From contig NC_057809.1 in the NCBI RefSeq assembly GCF_018294505.1, positions 508,921,914 through 508,985,913 on the forward strand: a DNA stretch of 64,000 bases, in the 5' to 3' direction. This DNA comes from Triticum aestivum. Lineage: Eukaryota; Streptophyta; Magnoliopsida; Poales; Poaceae. Shown piece by piece: positions 32,561 to 42,951 of this stretch. The stretch's first letter is position 1; every line of letters begins with the position of its first letter. The position numbers and the translations under genes are program-made. Below the pieces are notes generated by a model. That model was given only the letters and a program-made list of their open reading frames with translations. It was not told the origin of the DNA and searched no databases.

Positions 32561-32682
32561 TAATCACATGGTAATGTGAACTAGATTATTGACTCTAGTA
32601 AACTCTTTGGGTGTTAGTCACATGGGGATGTGACCTTGAGTGTTAGTCACATAGCGATGTGAACTGGATTATTGACTCTAGT
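32557..32682 (+). repeat. Degenerate tandem repeats before the Copia polypurine tract
   Basis: Three copies of a block beginning GTGTTA(A/G)TCACAT start at about 32557, 32611 and 32640. The first and third continue into a TGAACT(A/G)GATTATTGACTC block ending at CTCTAGT, while the middle copy is shortened. The duplication lies directly upstream of the tract at 32681-32695. Confidence 0.8.
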
Positions 32683-32695
32683 GCAAGTGGGAGAC
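32681..32695 (+). other. Polypurine tract of the Copia element
   Basis: GTGCAAGTGGGAGAC lies directly before the 3' LTR. The identical sequence, inverted, precedes the 3' LTR of the element at 50592-59302. It primes plus-strand DNA synthesis. Confidence 0.85.
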
Positions 32696-34404
32696 TGTTG
32701 GAAATATGCTCTAGAGGCAATACTAAATTGATTATTATTATATTTCCTTGTTCATGATAATCATTTATTATCCATGCTAGAATTGTATTGATAGGAAACT
32801 CAGATACATGTGTGGATACATAGACAACACCATGTCCCTAGTAAGCCTCTAGTTGACTAGCTCGTTGATCAATAGATGGTTACGGTTTCCTGACCATGGA
32901 CATTGGATGTCATTGATAACGGGATCACATCATTAGAAGAATGATGTGATGGACAAGACCCAATCCTAAGCCTAGCACAAGATCATGTAGTTCGTATGCT
33001 AAAGCTTTTCTAATGTCAAGTATCATTTCCTTAGACCATGAGATTGTGCAACTCCCGGATACTGTAGGAGTGCTTTGGGTGTGCCAAACGTCACAACGTA
33101 ACTGGGTGGCTATAAAGGTACACTACAGGTATCTCCGAAAGTGTCTCTTGGGTTGGCACGAATCGAGACTGGGATTTGTCACTCCGTGTAAACGGAGAGG
33201 TATCTCTGGGCCCACTCGGTAGGACATCATCATAATGTGCACAATGTGATCAAGGAGTTGATCGCGGGATGATGTGTTACGAAACGAGTAAAGAGACTTG
33301 CCGGTAACGAGATTGAACAAGGTATCGGGATACCGACGATCGAATCTCGGGCAAGTATCGTACCGCTAGACAAAGGGAATTGTATACGGGATTGATTAAG
33401 TCCTTGACATCATGGTTCATCCGATGAGATCATCGTGGAACATGTGGGAGCCAACATGGGTATCCAGATCCCGCTGTTGGTTATTGACTGGAGAGTCATC
33501 TCGGTCATGTCTGCATGTCTCCCGAACCCGTAGGGTCTACACACTTAAGGTTCGGTGACGCTAGGGTTATAGAGATATTAGTATGCGGTAACCCGAAAGT
33601 TGTTCGGAGTCCCGGATGAGATCCCGGACGTCACGAGGAGTTTCGGAATGGTCCGGAGGTAAATATTTATATATGGGAAGTCTTGTTTTGGTCGCCGGGA
33701 AAGTTTCGCGCATTATCGGTATTGTACCGGGAGTGCCGAAAGGGGTCCGGGGGTCCCCCTGCCCCGGGGGGCACATGGGCTGTAGGGGTGTGCGCCTTGG
33801 CCTATATGGGCCAAGGGCACCAGCCCCAAGAGGCCCATGCGCCAAGAGTCAAGGGAAAGGAAGAGTCCTAAAGGGGGAAGGCACCTCCGAGGTGCCTTGG
33901 GGAGAAGGGACTCCTCCCTTGGCCGCACCCTTCCTTGGAGGAAGGGCCAAGGCTGCGCCCCCCTCTCCCTTGGCCCTATATATAGTGGGGGAAAGGGAGG
34001 GCAGCAACACCTAAGCCCTGGCACCTCCCTCTCCCTCCCATGACACATCTCCCTCCTCCCGCAGCGCTTGGCGAAGCCCTGTTGGAATCCCGCTACTTCA
34101 ACCACCACGCCGTCGTGCTGCTGGATCTCCATCAACCTCTCCTTCCCCCTTGCTGGATCAAGAAGGAGGAGACGTCGCTGCTCCGTACGTGTGTTGAACG
34201 CGGAGGTGCTGTCCGTTCGGCGCTAGGATCATCGGTGATTTGGATCACGACGAGTACGACTCCATCAACCCCGTTCTCTTGAACGCTTCTGCGCGCGATC
34301 TACAAGGGTACGTAGATCCACTCCTCCCTCGTTGCTAGATGACTCCATAGATAGATCTTGGTGACACGTAGGAAAATTTTGAATTTATGCTACGTTCCCC
34401 AACA
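32696..34404 (+). repeat. 3' LTR of Copia element (1709 bp)
   Basis: TGTTGG...CCAACA, colinear with the 5' LTR. It has a net shortening of about a dozen bases in the GGGGTCC-rich stretch near 33750. The palindrome recurs at 33878-33898 and the TATA box at 33977-33984. The LTR faces the antisense accessory gene that starts at 34569, so its promoter points into that gene. Confidence 0.93.
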
Positions 34405-34450
34405 TAAGCAAGTTTTAAGGTGAGTGGGGAGGTGCTTGATATTCACTTCC

Positions 34451-34458
34451 TTTATAAA
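34451..34458 (+). promoter_or_regulatory. TATA-like box before the antisense accessory gene
   Basis: TTTATAAAG lies about 115 bp upstream of the ATG at 34569, in a C/T-rich surround ending in an AACTTCCATC leader. This is the usual spacing for a plant polymerase II promoter with a short leader. The Copia element ends only 46 bp upstream of it. Confidence 0.5.
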
Positions 34459-34568
34459 GCGATAAGGATTCACCTCTTTCACCCACGCCCTCTTCCTCTC
34501 TGCCCATCCATTATCGAGCTCCAGCTCCCAAACTTCCATCCTTTCTGCCTCCAAGAAACACTCCAGCC

Positions 34569-35610
34569 ATGTCCGTATCTGGAGCACAAGGCAAGTGGAT
34601 GGTGTCCTCCGTCAAGGAGAAGGACATCACCAGGCTCCGGAAGGCTGGGTACCTAGCCAAGGAAATCGCCCACCAGCTTCCGGCCAAGGGACAGATCCTC
34701 CCCACCCCAAAGCCCCATGAGAGGGGCGTGTTCATCCCCTACTTCATCTGTGGTTTGGGATTTCCTCTCCACCCCTTCGTCCGGGGGCTCATGTTCTACT
34801 ACAGGTTGGATTTCCACGATCTAGCCCCCAACTCCTTCCTCAATATCTTGGCATTTATTGTCGTGTGCGAGGCCTTCCTCCGTATCCCTCCCCACTTCGT
34901 ACTGTGGCTGAAGGTCTTCAACGTGAAGCCGAAGGTGGTGGATGGCCAACATGCAGAGTGTGGAGGCGCCATGGTGAGCAAGCTGCCCAATGTCACATGG
35001 CCCAAAGGTACCTTCGTGGAGACCGTCAAGGGGTGGCAGCAGCAGTGGTTCTACATCACAGAGCCTCGCGACGCCACCTGGGTCGCGGCTCCTGAATTCC
35101 AGTCTGGCACCCCAATGCGTCTCACCTCCTGGCTAGAGAAGGGCCTGGGTTGGTCTTCGTCGGATGAGCTGACAGCACTCAAGACACGCATCAAGCGCAT
35201 GGTGGACAAGGACATCAAGCTTGTCAATGTGATTCAGGTGATGCTCGCTCGCCGGATCGTGCCGTGCCAAAGCCGGACTTGCCACTTGTGGGAGTTCGAT
35301 CCGGCCAAGCACCGAACCTTGCAACAGTTCTTCGGCACTACGCATGAAGACATCTGGAAGGTGCTCTTCAAGGCCAATGAGACGTGGCCGGCGACGACCG
35401 AGGACCGCAGGCACGACCTGTCCCATCCCGCTAGTGTGGTAAGTTTTCCGTATTTCAAGGTGTACCCTTTACTTGCATACTCAAGGAAGATGTCTAAACT
35501 TCCCTATTTGTTTTTTCAGGGCTGGACAAAGAAGGCGGAGCGGATTCAGTGTCCGGCTCTGCTGTCCGAAGAACCAGCTATCCCGCTTCTGACAAAGATG
35601 CTGGGCCCGG
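34569..35610 (+). CDS. Antisense accessory gene of a gypsy element (Transposase_28-type protein), 3' end cut off
   Basis: The ATG at 34569 opens a frame that stays open to the breakpoint at 35610. Residues 50-120 form the block I associate with the Pfam family Transposase_28 ('putative gypsy type transposon'): GVFIPYFICGLGFPLHPFVR, GLMFYYRLDFHDLAPNSFLN, then AFLRIPPHFVLWLKVFNVKP. A GT-AG intron is visible at 35439-35519 (GTAAGT...TTTTTTCAG); it is 81 nt long and has no stop, so the frame is open with or without splicing. The gene runs against its host gypsy element, whose 3' LTR is at 23210-25486. After 35610 the plus-strand gypsy LTR takes over, so the C-terminal part is lost. Its function is unknown; a role in the element's life cycle is only inference. 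A second copy lies at 50330-61819 on the minus strand. Confidence 0.7.
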
Positions 35611-36091
35611 TGAGGGAGTCCTGGACTAAGGGGTCCTCGGGCGTCCGATCTGTTATCCATTGGGCCGGACTGATGGGCTGTGAAGACATGAAGGCCGAAG
35701 ACTGTACCCGTGTCCGGATTGGACTCTACTTGGCATGGCGGGAAAGCTTGGCGACCGACTATGAAGATTCCTTCTTATGTAACCGACTCTATGTAACCCT
35801 AGATCCCCCCGGTGTCTATATAAACCGGAGGGGTTAGTCCGAAAAGGATATATTCATTACCATAGTCATATAGGCTAGGCTTCTAGGGTTTAGCCATTAT
35901 GATCTCGTGGTAGATCAACTCTTGTAACACTCATATTCATCAAGATCAATCAAGCAGGAAGTAGGGTATTACCTCCATAGAGAGGGCCCGAACCTGGGTA
36001 AAACATCGTGTCCCCCGTCTCCTGTTACCATCGATCCTAGACGCACAGTTCGGGACCCCCTACTCGAGATATGCCGGTTTTGACACCGACA
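35611..36091 (+). repeat. 5' LTR of a plus-strand gypsy element (481 bp)
   Basis: Starts TGAGGGAGTCCTGG and ends TTTTGACACCGACA. TATA box CTATATAAAC at 35817-35826. The preceding five bases, CCCGG, are the presumed left target duplication; the right copy was not found in the window. It is directly followed by the ATTGGTGCTTTCATTGAGAG primer-site region. Confidence 0.88.
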
Positions 36092-36110
36092 TTGGTGCTT
36101 TCATTGAGAG
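36092..36110 (+). other. Primer-binding region of the plus-strand gypsy element
   Basis: TTGGTGCTTTCATTGAGAG follows the LTR without a gap and recurs at exactly the same place after the LTR at 63321-63801. It begins with TGG, as a primer site must; I cannot name the tRNA with confidence. Confidence 0.6.
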
Positions 36111-36138
36111 TTCCACTGTGCCGTCGACGAAAGGCTCG

Positions 36139-37400
36139 ATGGCTCGTATTGTCCTTAAAGACAACATCACCTCCAGGGGAGCTCTGGCCGCATGCCAAAC
36201 CCTCTAGCTGGGCGACTTTACTATGATCACCCGTTCGGCCGTTGAGCTGACGATGAACTCTCGAGCCATCAAAAACCCCCTTCGCATCAACTCCGAGCAC
36301 TCCAAGCAGATGGATCCGACAGAGTTTCCGCCTTTGAACGAACTCCTAGATCGCACTGCCACTTTGGGAATAGCCACAGACTACGATCAGATCGGGCCTA
36401 AAACCGATCAAGGAGAAATGAAGACCCTACCGGTCACCCACCATATTGCGGTAGTCGTGGAGCAGGACAGCAAGTCTTCTTCTCTACCGAAGACAGACTA
36501 TGTTCGGATCGCCGATCAGGAAGAGCTGGATACTCAACCGCGAAAGGATGCGACCAGCCCTCCGAACATAGCATCGGACGGCGGTCCTAAACAATCAGAA
36601 GATATTTCGGAACCCGGACTGTTAAGCCCGGAAGGTCGTCAGACTCCGGATAATCAGTCAGGTCAGGGTTTGGATTTAATTCCACCCACCCACCCACCCA
36701 GACATAGACGCTCTCATGAGCATAAAGCAGCAGTCTCAGGAAACGGTCCACCACTTCTGGGCTAGATTCCTCCTTGTCAAGGACAAGGTAAAAGATTGCC
36801 ATGACGAGGACGCAATATCAACGTTCTGCAACAATTACGTGGATGAAGGAATCCTCAACGCCATCAATCGCTGCTGCATACTGAAATTCGCTGACTTAGC
36901 AACCATTGTACAAAAGTACAACGCGATGGAGAGCACCTGGAAAACTTAGGCAGCTCGCTGGGAACCGTCAGTCCCAACTCAACTCCCCCTACAGGCGAAA
37001 AGGGCGCACCCTCATGGCACGCCCAGTCCAACAGTCAAGAAACACAAAACCGCTATGCGACACGGCACCGTTCTGGTCGGGTGGCTCGATGGCCCATGCA
37101 AAATACATACAACACCAGATACCTTGGCAACCCGCAGCCTTAGAGCATGTTGGATATTACGACAAGTAGCCAAGAGCGGCGAGGACGTCCTTATCAAGGA
37201 CGACCAAGAACGGCATCCCCAGAGGACAATAACTCAAGAGTATCAGCGGTCTTTGAGACATTCGCTTCAAACAACAAGCGCAAAAGGGCGCTTCGCGAGC
37301 TCGCCGAAGTCTGCCAAATCGCTGCAATAAACCCCTGGAACGACACGGCTATAACATTCAACGCCGGTGATGAACCAAAGTATAGAACATTACGAGCGCC
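36139..37400 (+). pseudogene. gag: gypsy gag, broken
   Basis: The start is the ATG at 36139 (MARIVLKDN); a TAG near 36205 interrupts it, and the frame continues from 36223 through a polar, low-complexity N-terminal part to 36765. The retrotransposon gag core is seen at 36716-36947 (TVHHFWARFLLVKDKVKDCH, then NNYVDEGILNAI), in a different frame. The C-terminal part (about 36950-37370) has a basic segment and a CKIH...RACWI scrap resembling the divergent zinc knuckle of this group. At least three stops or frame changes are present. In a working element this protein forms the particle and packages RNA. Confidence 0.75.
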
Positions 37401-37830
37401 AGCTGCATTAGTCCTTAGTCCCATCGTGGACGGGTTTCGACTTACCAAGGTCCTCATGGACGACGGCAGCGGACTAAACCACATTTATGAGGACACACTC
37501 CATAAAATGGAAATAGACAGGAGCCGCATCAAGCAAAGTAACACAACCTTCCGAGGAATTATTCCCAGTCGGGAGGCGCGGTGCGCGGGCAAATCACACT
37601 CGACGTAGTATTCGACACGCAGGAGAACTATCGGTCCAAAGAAATAACTTTCCAAGTGCCCCCTTTCAGCTGCGGATATCACGCCCTGTTGGGGCGGGAT
37701 GCTTTTACATGCTTTCAGGCCATACCCCATCACGGGTATATGAAGCTCAAAATGCCCGGACCAAATAGTATAATCACTCTTGTCAGTGATCCGGACATAG
37801 CACTCCATGCTGAAAACAAAACTGCATCCC
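37401..37830 (+). pseudogene. pol: gypsy aspartic protease, broken
   Basis: LVLSPIVDGFRLTKVLMDDG followed by SGLNHIYEDTLHKM (37147-37608 frame) is the retroviral-type protease, with DDGSGLN in the place of the DTGSS-like active site (codons at about 37458-37478). The C-terminal part with HALLGRDAFTCFQAIPHHGY (about 37680-37740) lies in the next frame, so a frameshift lies near 37590. Such a protease cleaves gag-pol within the particle. Confidence 0.7.
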
Positions 37831-38482
37831 TGGCCCTAGAGGCGCTATCCGAAGCCCCTGCGGCCGAAGAATTAACTGCACTACGCTCCACGGTGGACAG
37901 GGACGACGTGATCCTCGACAAACGCCCTAATTCCACATCCTTCAAACCAGCAGAAGAAATAGTCAAATTCCAGGTCCACCCAACGGACCCCAAGAAGACA
38001 GCATCCATCAGAGCTCAACTAAACCCAACAGTTGACACCGCACTACGAGAATTCCTGCGCGAAAACTGGGACATATTCGCCTGGCACCCTTCAGATATGC
38101 CAGGGATCCCACACGAGCTGGCCGAACATAGCCTCAATATATTAAAGGATTTAAACTGGTCAAGCAAACACTGCGGTGCTTTTCCGAACCCAACCGATAG
38201 GCCATGGGGGAGGAGCTTCCCAAACTCATCAAGGCCGGATTCATTAGAGAAATCAAACATCTGGACTGGCTGGCAAACCTGGTGATGGTACCAAAGAAGG
38301 ACAAATCCTGGCGCCTGTGTGTAGATTTCAAAGACCTCAACAAGGCTTGCCCTAAGGATCCCTTCCCCCTCCCCCGCATTGATCAAATCATCGACGCCAC
38401 CACAGGACACGACTCACTGTGTTTCCTCGATGCATATTCCGGATACCACCAAATCAAAATGAAGGAGTCCGATCAAGCCGCA
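37831..38482 (+). pseudogene. pol: gypsy reverse transcriptase, 5' part
   Basis: The linker (FQVHPTDPKKTASIRAQLNP) and the segment FLRENWDIFAWHPSDMPGIP precede a frame change near 38160-38210. The fingers/palm region is then open in another frame: KLIKAGFIREIKHLDWLANL, VMVPKKDKSWRLCVDFKDLN, KACPKDPFPLPRIDQIIDAT and LDAYSGYHQIKM. The LDAYSGYHQI block holds the first catalytic Asp. The frame is cut at 38482 after DQAA by the inserted LTR element, and continues at 46739. Confidence 0.85.
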
Positions 38483-40166
38483 TGATGTCTACTACACAAC
38501 CTTCTTCTTGTAGACGTTGTTGGGCCTCCAAGTGCAGAGGTTTGTAGGACAATAGCAAATTTCCCTCAAGTGGATGACCTAAGATTTATCAATCCGTGGG
38601 AGGCTTAGGATGAAGATGGTCTCTCTCAAGCAACCCTGCAACCAAATAACAAAGAGTCTCTTGTGTCCCCAACACACCCAATACAATGGTAAATTGTATA
38701 GGTGCACTAGTTCGGTGAAGAGATGGTGATAAAAGTGGTATATGGATAGTAGATATAAGTTTTTGTAATCTGAAAATGTAAAAACAGCAAGGTAACTAAT
38801 GATAAAAGTGAGTACAAACGATATTGCAATGCTAGGAAACAAGGCCTAGGGTTCATACTTTCACTAGTGCAAGTTTTCTCAACAATGATAACATAGTTGG
38901 ATCACATAACTATCCCTCAACATGCAACAAAGAGTCACTCCAAAGTAACTAATAGCGGAGAACAAACGAAGAGATTATGGTAGGGTACGAAACCACCTCA
39001 AAGTTATCCTTTCTGATCGATCTATTCAAGAGTCCGTAGTAAAATAACATGAAGCTATTCTTTCCATTCAATCTATCATAGAGTTCGTACTATAATAACA
39101 CCTTAAGAAACAAATCAATCAAAACCCTTTGTCACCTAGATACTCCAATGTCACCTCAAGTATCTGTGGGTATGATTATACGATATGCATCACACAATCT
39201 CAGATTCATCTATTCAACCAACACAAAGAACTTCAAAGAGTGCCCCAAAGTTTCTACCAGAGAGTCAAGACGAAAACATGTGCCAACCCCTATGCATAAG
39301 TTCACGACGTCACGAAACTCGCAAGTTGATCACCAAAACATACATCAAGTGGATCACATGATATCCCATTGTCACCACAGATAAGCACATGCAAGACATA
39401 CATCAAGTGTTCTCAAATCCTTAAAGACTCAGTCCGATAAGATAACTTCAAAGGGAAAACTCAATTCATGACAAGAGAGTAGAGGGGGAGAAACATCATA
39501 AGATCCAACTATAATAGCAAAGCTCGCGATACATCAAGATCGTACCACCTCAAGAACACGAGAGATAGAGAGATCAAACACATAGCTACTGGTACATACC
39601 CTCAGCCTCGAGGGAGAACTACTCCCTCCTCGTCATGGAGAGCACCAGAATGATGAAGATGGCCACCGGAGAGGGATTCCCCCCTCTGGCAGGGTGCCGG
39701 AACGGGTCTAGATTGGTTTTCGGTGGCTATGGAGGCTTCTGGCGGCGGAACTCCCGATCTATTGTGCTCCTTGAAGTTTTTAGGGTATATGGGTATATAT
39801 AGGAGGAAGAAGTACGTTGGTGGATCTCTGGGCTGTCCACGAGGCAGGGGGGCGCGCCCAGGGGGGTAGGCGCCCCCACCCTCATGGGCAGCCCGGGACT
39901 CTTCTGGTCCATCTCCAATACTCCGTGGGCTTCTTCTGGTCTAAAAATAAGTTCCGTGAAGTTTCAGGTCAATTGGACTCCGTTTGATTTTCCTTTTCTG
40001 CGATACTCTAAAACAAGGAAAAAACAGAAACTGGCACTTGGCTCTGGGTTAATAGGTTAGTCCCAAAAATAATATAGAAGTGCACAATAAAGCCCATAAA
40101 CATCCAAAACAGGTAATATAATAGCATGGAACAATCAAAAATTATAGATACGTTGGAGACGTATCA
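38483..40166 (-). repeat. 3' LTR of the second acidic-ORF element (1684 bp)
   Basis: In plus coordinates it runs from TGATGTCTACTACACAACC to GAGACGTATCA. It aligns with 45047-46733 in the same orientation and, inverted, with 9906-11540. It contains the CTATTGTGCTCC and TATATAGG blocks of the family promoter. Confidence 0.92.
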
Positions 40167-42951
40167 GCATCCCCAAGCTTAATTCCTGCTCGTCCTCGAG
40201 TAGGTAAATGATAAAAACAGAATTTTTGATACGGAATGCTACCTAACATATTTCTCTAAGTAATTCTCTTTATTGTGGCATGAATGTTCAGATTCATAAG
40301 ATTCAAGACAAAAGTTTAATATTGACATAAAAATAATAATACTTCAAGCATACTAACAAAGCAATCATGTCTTCTCAAAATAACATGGCCAAAGAAAGTT
40401 ATCCCTACAAAATCATATAGTCTGGCTAAGCTCCATCTTCACCACACAATATATTTAAATCATGCACAACCCCGATGCCAAGCCAAGCAATTGTTTCATA
40501 CTTTTGATGTTCTCAAACTTTTTCAATCTTCACGCAATACATGAGCTTGAGCCATGGATATAGCACTATATGTGGAATAGAAGGGTGGTTGTGGAGAAGA
40601 CAAAAAGGGAGAAGATAGTCTCATATCAACTAGGCGTATCAACGGGCTATGGAGATGCCCATCAATAGATATCAATGTGAGTGAGTAGGGATTGCCATGC
40701 AACGGATGCACTAGAGCTATAAGTGTATGAAAGCTCAACAAAAAAAATAAGTGGGTGTGCATCCAACTCGCTTGCTTGCGAAGACCTAGGGCATTTTGAG
40801 GAAGCCCATCATTGGAATATACAAGCCAAGTTCTATAATGAAAAATTCCCACTAGTATATGAAAGTGATAATATATGAGACTCTCTATCATGAAGATCAT
40901 GGTGCTACTTTAAAGCACAAGTGTGGTAAAAGGATAGTAGCATTGTCCCTTCTCTCTTTTTCTCTTTTTTATTTATTTGGGACTTTTGGCCTCTTTTTTT
41001 AGTCTGGAGTCTCATCCCGACTTGTGGGGGAATCATAGTCTCCATCATCCTTTCCTCATTTGGGACAATGCTCTAAAAATGATGATCATCACACTTTTTT
41101 ATTTACTTACAACTCAACAATTACAACTCAATACCTAGAACAAAATATGACTCTATGTGAATGCCTCCGGCAGTGTACCGGGATATGCAATGAATCAAGA
41201 GTGACATGTATGAAAGAATTATGAAAGCTGGCTTTGCCACAAATACAATGTCAACTACATGATCATGCAAAGCAATATGACAATGATGGAGCGTGTCATA
41301 ATAAATGGAACGGTGGTAAGTTGCATGGCAATATATCTCGGAATGATTATGGAAATGCCATGATAGGTAGGTATGGTGGCTGTTTTGAGGAAGGTATATG
41401 GTGGGTGTATGATACCGGCGAAAAGTGCGCGGTATTAGAGAGGCTAGCAATGGTGGAAGGAAGAAAGTGGGTATGATCCATGGACTCAACATTAGTTATA
41501 AAGAACTCATATACTTATTGCAAAAATCTATTAGTTATCGAAGCAAAGTATTACGTGCATGCTCCTAGGGGGATAGATTGGTAGAAAAAGACCATCGCTC
41601 GTCCCCGACCGCCACTCATAAGGAAGACAGTCAATAAATAAATCATGCTCCGACTTCATCACATAACGGTTCACCATACGTGCATGCTACGGGAATCACA
41701 AACTTCAACACAAGTATTTCTCAAATTCACAACTACTCAACTAGCCTGACTCCAAAAACACCATCTCCATATCTCAAAACAATTATCAAGTATCAAACTT
41801 CTCATAGTATGCAACACACTCATAAGAATTTTTTTTAATCTTGAATGCCTAACATAATTAAAGCAAATTGACATGCTGTTTTGTAGGACTCTCAAAATAA
41901 TCTAAGTGAATCATGATAGAACAATAGTTTCTATAAAACAAATCCACCACCATGCTCTAAAAGATATAAGTGAAGCACTAGAGCAAAAACTATATAACTC
42001 AAAAGATATAAGTGAAGCACATAGAGTATTCTATCAATTTCCGAATCATGTGTGTCTCTCTCAAAAGGTGTGTACAGCAAGGATTATTGTGGAAAACTAA
42101 CAAATAAAGACTCAAATAATACAAGACGCTCCAAGCAAAACACATATCATGTGGTAAATAAAAATATAGCTTCAAGTAAAGTTACCGATGAACGAAGACG
42201 AAAGAGGGGATGCCTTCCGGGGCATACCCAAGCTTAGGCTCTTGGTTATCCTTGAATATTAACTTGGGGTGCCTTGGGAATCCCCAAGCTTAGGCTCTTT
42301 CCACTCCTTATTCCATAGTCCATCGAATCTTCACCCAAAACTTGAAAACTTCACAACACAAAACTTAACAGAAACTCGTAAGCTCCGTTAGTATAAGAAA
42401 ATAAATCACCACTTAGGTACTGTTGTGAATTCATTTTAAATTCATATTGGTGTAATATCTACTGTATTCCAACTCATCTATGGTTCATACCCTCCGATAC
42501 TACTCATAGATTCATCAAAATAAGCAAACAACACATAGAAAACAGAATCTGTCAAAAACAGAACAGTCTGTAGTAATCTAGATCAAACGTATACTTCTAG
42601 AACCACAAAAATTCTAAAATAAATTGCTGGACGTGAGGAATTTATCTATTAATCATCTGCAAAAGAATTAACTAAATATCACTCTCCAATAAAAAATGGC
42701 AGCAATTCTCATGAGCGCTAAAGTTTCTGTTTTTTATAGCAAGATCAACAAGACTTTCCCCAAGTCTTCCCAACGGTTCTACTTGGCACAAACACTAATT
42801 AAACACAAAAAACACAACCAAAACATATGCTATATAAATTATTTATTATTAAACATGAGAAAAAAGCAAGGAATAAAAATAAAATTGGGTTGCCTCCAAA
42901 TAAGCGCTATCATTTAACGCCCCTAGCTAGGCATGATGATTTCAATGATGC
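40167..42951 (-). other. Non-coding internal region of the second acidic-ORF element
   Basis: The polypurine tract (AAGCTTGGGGATGC on the minus strand, 40180-40167) abuts the 3' LTR. Two more copies of the CCTAAGCTTGGG motif occur near 42228-42240 and 42284-42296. No coding potential. This copy has no Copia LTR at the position (near 41340) that corresponds to 15023 in the other copy. Confidence 0.65.

Larger units (their letters stand above)
25875..34404 (+). mobile_element. Complete Copia retrotransposon (Angela/WIS/BARE-1 group), TSD TAAGC, coding region dead
   Basis: Two LTRs (25875-27595 and 32696-34404) flank an internal region of 5.1 kb, and the whole is bounded by TAAGC (25870-25874 and 34405-34409). 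LTR termini are TGTTGG...CCAACA. Counting by eye I find about 30 substitutions and two small length differences between the LTRs, near 98% identity, which indicates a fairly recent insertion. The internal region is recognisable as gag and pol only in short scraps with many stops and frameshifts, so the element must have moved with proteins supplied by relatives. Confidence 0.92.
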
